Below, in pieces: positions 13,406 through 15,548 of a stretch of DNA of 15,548 bases. The notes under the pieces were generated by a model, which did no database searches, was not told where the DNA came from, and saw nothing but the letters and a program-made list of their open reading frames with translations. Position 1 is the first letter of the stretch; each line of letters begins with the position of its first letter. Source of the stretch: Planctomycetia bacterium (GTDB lineage: Bacteria > Planctomycetota > Phycisphaerae > Phycisphaerales > SM1A02); NCBI GenBank assembly GCA_005799205.1, contig SYHM01000170.1, positions 1 through 15,548 of the forward strand. Reading direction: 5' to 3'. The translations under genes and the position numbers were made by a program.

Positions 13406-13435
13406 TGAACTGAACTGATCGTACGCTTGGGGCGC

Positions 13436-15085
13436 ATGCCAACACTTCGACATCACCTCGTTGATCTTCACGCTCGGCGCATTTATCCCGCTGAGGTGGT
13501 CGTTGAAGGCACACGCATCGCCTCGGTGACCGAGCTTCCTGCCGATGCGGAAACCGCCCACGGATTCCTCATGCCGGGATTCGTCGACGCGCACGTTCAT
13601 GTCGAGAGCAGCATGCTGCCACCGCAAGAATTCGCCCGTGTTGCTGTGCGTCACGGCACGGTCGCCACAGTGAGCGATCCGCATGAGATTGCCAATGTGC
13701 TTGGCGAGGCAGGCGTTGCCTACATGCTCGACGAGGCGAGTCGTGCGTGTATGCCGATTGCGCTGGGAGTTCCAAGTTGTGTGCCGGCGACCCAGTTCGA
13801 GACCTCTGGAGCAACGCTTGATGCGGCTGCAGTTGCTCGATTGCTCGACGATCCACGCCTCGGATACCTCGCAGAGATGATGAATTGGCCTGGAGTGCTC
13901 GGTGGCGACAGCGAAGTTATGGCGAAGATCGCCGCAGCGACGCGCGCTGGGAAGCCCGTCGATGGCCATGCGCCGGGGCTGCGTGGCGATGACGCTGGTC
14001 GCTACATCGCCGCAGGAATCACGACCGATCACGAGTGCGTGACACTCGACGAGGCGCGCGACAAGGCACACCGCGGAATGAACATTCTCATTCGTGAAGG
14101 AAGCGCCGCGCGAAACCTTGAAGCACTCTGGCCGATCGTGCGTGAGTACCCAGAGCGTGCGATGTTCTCGACTGATGACGCTCATCCGGGCGACTTTCTG
14201 CGTGGACATATCAACCGTTCAGCGGCGCGGTGTATCGCGCATGGGTTAGACCTCTTTGATGTGTTGCGCGCCGCGTGTGTGCATCCTGTGCAGCACTATC
14301 ACCTGCCGACGGGACTGTTGCGCGCGAACGATCGTGCGGACTTCTTGATCGTCGACGATTTGATCGACTTTCGGGTGCGCGAAACATGGATCGGTGGCCG
14401 CGTTGTGGCGCGTGAGGGGCATTCGCTCGTTGCTCACGGAAAGGCGCCGACCCCGAACAATTTTCGCCCGGCGCAGTGGAGCGCATCCGACTTCGTCGTC
14501 AGGTCTGCGAGCACGCATGGGGCTGATCGAATCCGCGCGATCGAGGCGCTTGATGGGCAGCTCATCACCGGAGAGGTGATCGCCACGCTGACGCCACGCG
14601 AAGGTGTGATCGAGCCCGATGTCGAATCGGACACCCTGCTCTTGGCGGTCTGCAACCGGTACGCCGCGGCACCGCCTGCGCTCGCGTTCATTCGCGGCTT
14701 TGGCCTCAAGGCAGGAGCGCTCGCCACGAGCGTCGCGCACGATTCGCATCAGGTCATCGCTGTTGGAACGACTCGCGACGCGATCGCTGCGGCGGTCAAC
14801 GCGGTCTTCGCAGCTCGAGGCGCGCTTGCTGTTTCAGACGGTTCGGCGATCGATCTCTTACCGCTTCCAATCGCAGGATTGATGAGTGACCGACCAGCGG
14901 AAGAAGTCGCCGCGATAGACGAGCGACTCACCGCAGCAGCGCACGCACTCGGGTCGCAGCTGCGCGCGCCATTCATGACGCTCTCATTCATGGCACTCTT
15001 GGTGATTCCAGCGCTCAAGCTCAGTGACCGCGGGCTCTTTGATGCGCGCGCGTTTCGGTTTACGTCGACTGCGGTTGGTTCATGA
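13436..15085 (+). CDS. ade: Adenine deaminase
   Basis: This 549-residue amidohydrolase converts adenine to hypoxanthine and ammonia in purine salvage, in the cytoplasm. The TIM-barrel domain carries the metal-site motif PGFVDAHVHVESS (47-59; H53, H55, E57), DPHEIANV (81-88), DGHAPG (176-181; H178), TDHECVT (197-203; H199, E200) and the catalytic STDDAHPGD segment (245-253; D247, D248, H250). The final 170 or so residues match the adenine deaminase C-terminal domain. Length and motif order fit the bacterial Ade family (COG1001) rather than the adenosine-deaminase-like type. I chose ATG 13436; a TTG at 13427 adds three residues (GR after the start) and cannot be excluded. TACGCT lies eight bases upstream, and no clear Shine-Dalgarno is present. 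The last 26 bases overlap the convergent oxidase gene. Confidence 0.95.
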   Translation: MPTLRHHLVDLHARRIYPAEVVVEGTRIASVTELPADAETAHGFLMPGFVDAHVHVESSMLPPQEFARVAVRHGTVATVSDPHEIANVLGEAGVAYMLDEASRACMPIALGVPSCVPATQFETSGATLDAAAVARLLDDPRLGYLAEMMNWPGVLGGDSEVMAKIAAATRAGKPVDGHAPGLRGDDAGRYIAAGITTDHECVTLDEARDKAHRGMNILIREGSAARNLEALWPIVREYPERAMFSTDDAHPGDFLRGHINRSAARCIAHGLDLFDVLRAACVHPVQHYHLPTGLLRANDRADFLIVDDLIDFRVRETWIGGRVVAREGHSLVAHGKAPTPNNFRPAQWSASDFVVRSASTHGADRIRAIEALDGQLITGEVIATLTPREGVIEPDVESDTLLLAVCNRYAAAPPALAFIRGFGLKAGALATSVAHDSHQVIAVGTTRDAIAAAVNAVFAARGALAVSDGSAIDLLPLPIAGLMSDRPAEEVAAIDERLTAAAHALGSQLRAPFMTLSFMALLVIPALKLSDRGLFDARAFRFTSTAVGS

Positions 15086-15548
15086 CAGTCTCGCGCAGCC
15101 AGCGATACCAATCACTCGAGAAGGTCTGCTTCGGGTCGTAGAATTCCTTCCGCGCGATGAAGTCGGGCAGCATTGGATAGCCGCGCATCAGCTGATCGCG
15201 CGTCGCCCACCGGTGATAGGTCAAGAAGAAGCGCCCACCTCGGTCGAGCGCGAGATCAAAGAGCGCACGAAAGCTCTCTTGCGCATGTTGCAATCCGTCG
15301 GGTGTGTGGCGGACATGCAGATTGAAGATGACGCACGCTTGATCGTTCGCCGCCCAGGGCAAGAAGCTCTCGGAGTCCTCACGGATGAGGCGAATCGTTC
15401 CATAGATGACCTCGCTGCCACGCTCCGTAAGAAGTTGGGATGCATCTCGAAGAAAGTCGACGAGTCGATCGTGCGGCACATAGAGCTCAGAAATCATCTC
15501 GCTACAGCGGCAGGGGGATGCCAGCGCTGCATCAATGCGTTCGTGATA
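15060..15548 (-). CDS. FAD-linked oxidase, C-terminal part (right-truncated)
   Basis: The frame is open from the right window edge down to the TAA at 15060-15062, giving 162 C-terminal residues; the ATG at 15497 is internal, because the residues before it (YHERIDAALAS...) read straight on. The end of the protein matches the C-terminal cap of FAD-dependent oxidoreductases of the D-arabinono-lactone oxidase/GlcD type: SELYVPHDRLVDFL, then FNLHVRH, LTYHRWAT and the closing DFIARKEFYDPKQTFSSDWY, which resembles the K-x-x-x-DP-x-x-x-F motif of that superfamily. The FAD-binding domain lies outside the window, so the substrate cannot be named. The gene's last 26 bases overlap the end of adenine deaminase on the opposite strand. 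Confidence 0.78.
   Translation of the reverse strand, partial: YHERIDAALASPCRCSEMISELYVPHDRLVDFLRDASQLLTERGSEVIYGTIRLIREDSESFLPWAANDQACVIFNLHVRHTPDGLQHAQESFRALFDLALDRGGRFFLTYHRWATRDQLMRGYPMLPDFIARKEFYDPKQTFSSDWYRWLRETVMNQPQST

Noticed and set aside
13406..14209. Open minus-strand frame extending the membrane-protein gene upstream to 466 residues
   Set aside because: It lies antisense to adenine deaminase, whose catalytic motifs are certain. The predicted peptide is Arg/His/Cys-rich without domain character, and the membrane-protein features begin only at 13405.

Overview
The window looks like chromosomal DNA from a planctomycete of the class Phycisphaerae, or a close relative. Three things point there: a secreted protein ending in a CPGDANGDN-type dockerin-like module, a protein ending in a VPAPGA...RRRR PEP-CTERM-like sorting tail, and an outer-membrane porin of the OprP/OprO type. 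Base composition is moderately GC-rich, genes are tightly packed on both strands, and clear Shine-Dalgarno sites are scarce. I see no tRNA, rRNA, CRISPR array, insertion sequence, phage gene or transfer hallmark. There is no gene-free stretch longer than 300 bases; the longest is about 164 bases (11862-12025).

Layout from left to right: the 3' part of a porin gene (+, 1-996). Directly abutting it is a three-gene leftward cluster: an H-NOX heme sensor (4681-4124), a hybrid histidine kinase with an N-terminal HNOBA domain, PAS, HisKA, HATPase and a C-terminal receiver (4106-2058), and a response regulator with an HD-GYP output domain (2007-997). Across a short divergent promoter region lies a rightward DEAD-box RNA helicase (4782-6491), followed by a secreted endonuclease/exonuclease/phosphatase-family protein with a dockerin-like tail (6526-8082). 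A leftward pair follows: a four-helix membrane protein (9970-9536) overlapping by ATGA an FkbM-family methyltransferase with a long helical extension (9539-8112). Next is a rightward two-component pair: a membrane sensor kinase (10043-11455) and a receiver-only regulator (11475-11861). A PEP-CTERM-like secreted protein (12026-12757) follows, with a structured leader. It is separated by a bidirectional hairpin from a leftward membrane protein (13405-12809). Divergent from that is adenine deaminase (13436-15085), whose end overlaps a convergent, right-truncated FAD-linked oxidase gene (15548-15060).

The most interesting system is the H-NOX / HNOBA-kinase / HD-GYP cluster. The inferred flow is nitric oxide (NO) binding to H-NOX, control of the hybrid kinase through HNOBA, then phosphotransfer to the response regulator. 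The HD-GYP domain has lost several metal-ligand residues (HD to HN, HHE to HNE, VAD to VAQ) and is probably not an active cyclic-di-GMP phosphodiesterase. That recalls the degenerate HD-GYP regulator HnoD of the Shewanella NO circuit, but no EAL or GGDEF partner is present here. Two separate two-component modules lie in this window and neither ends in a DNA-binding output.
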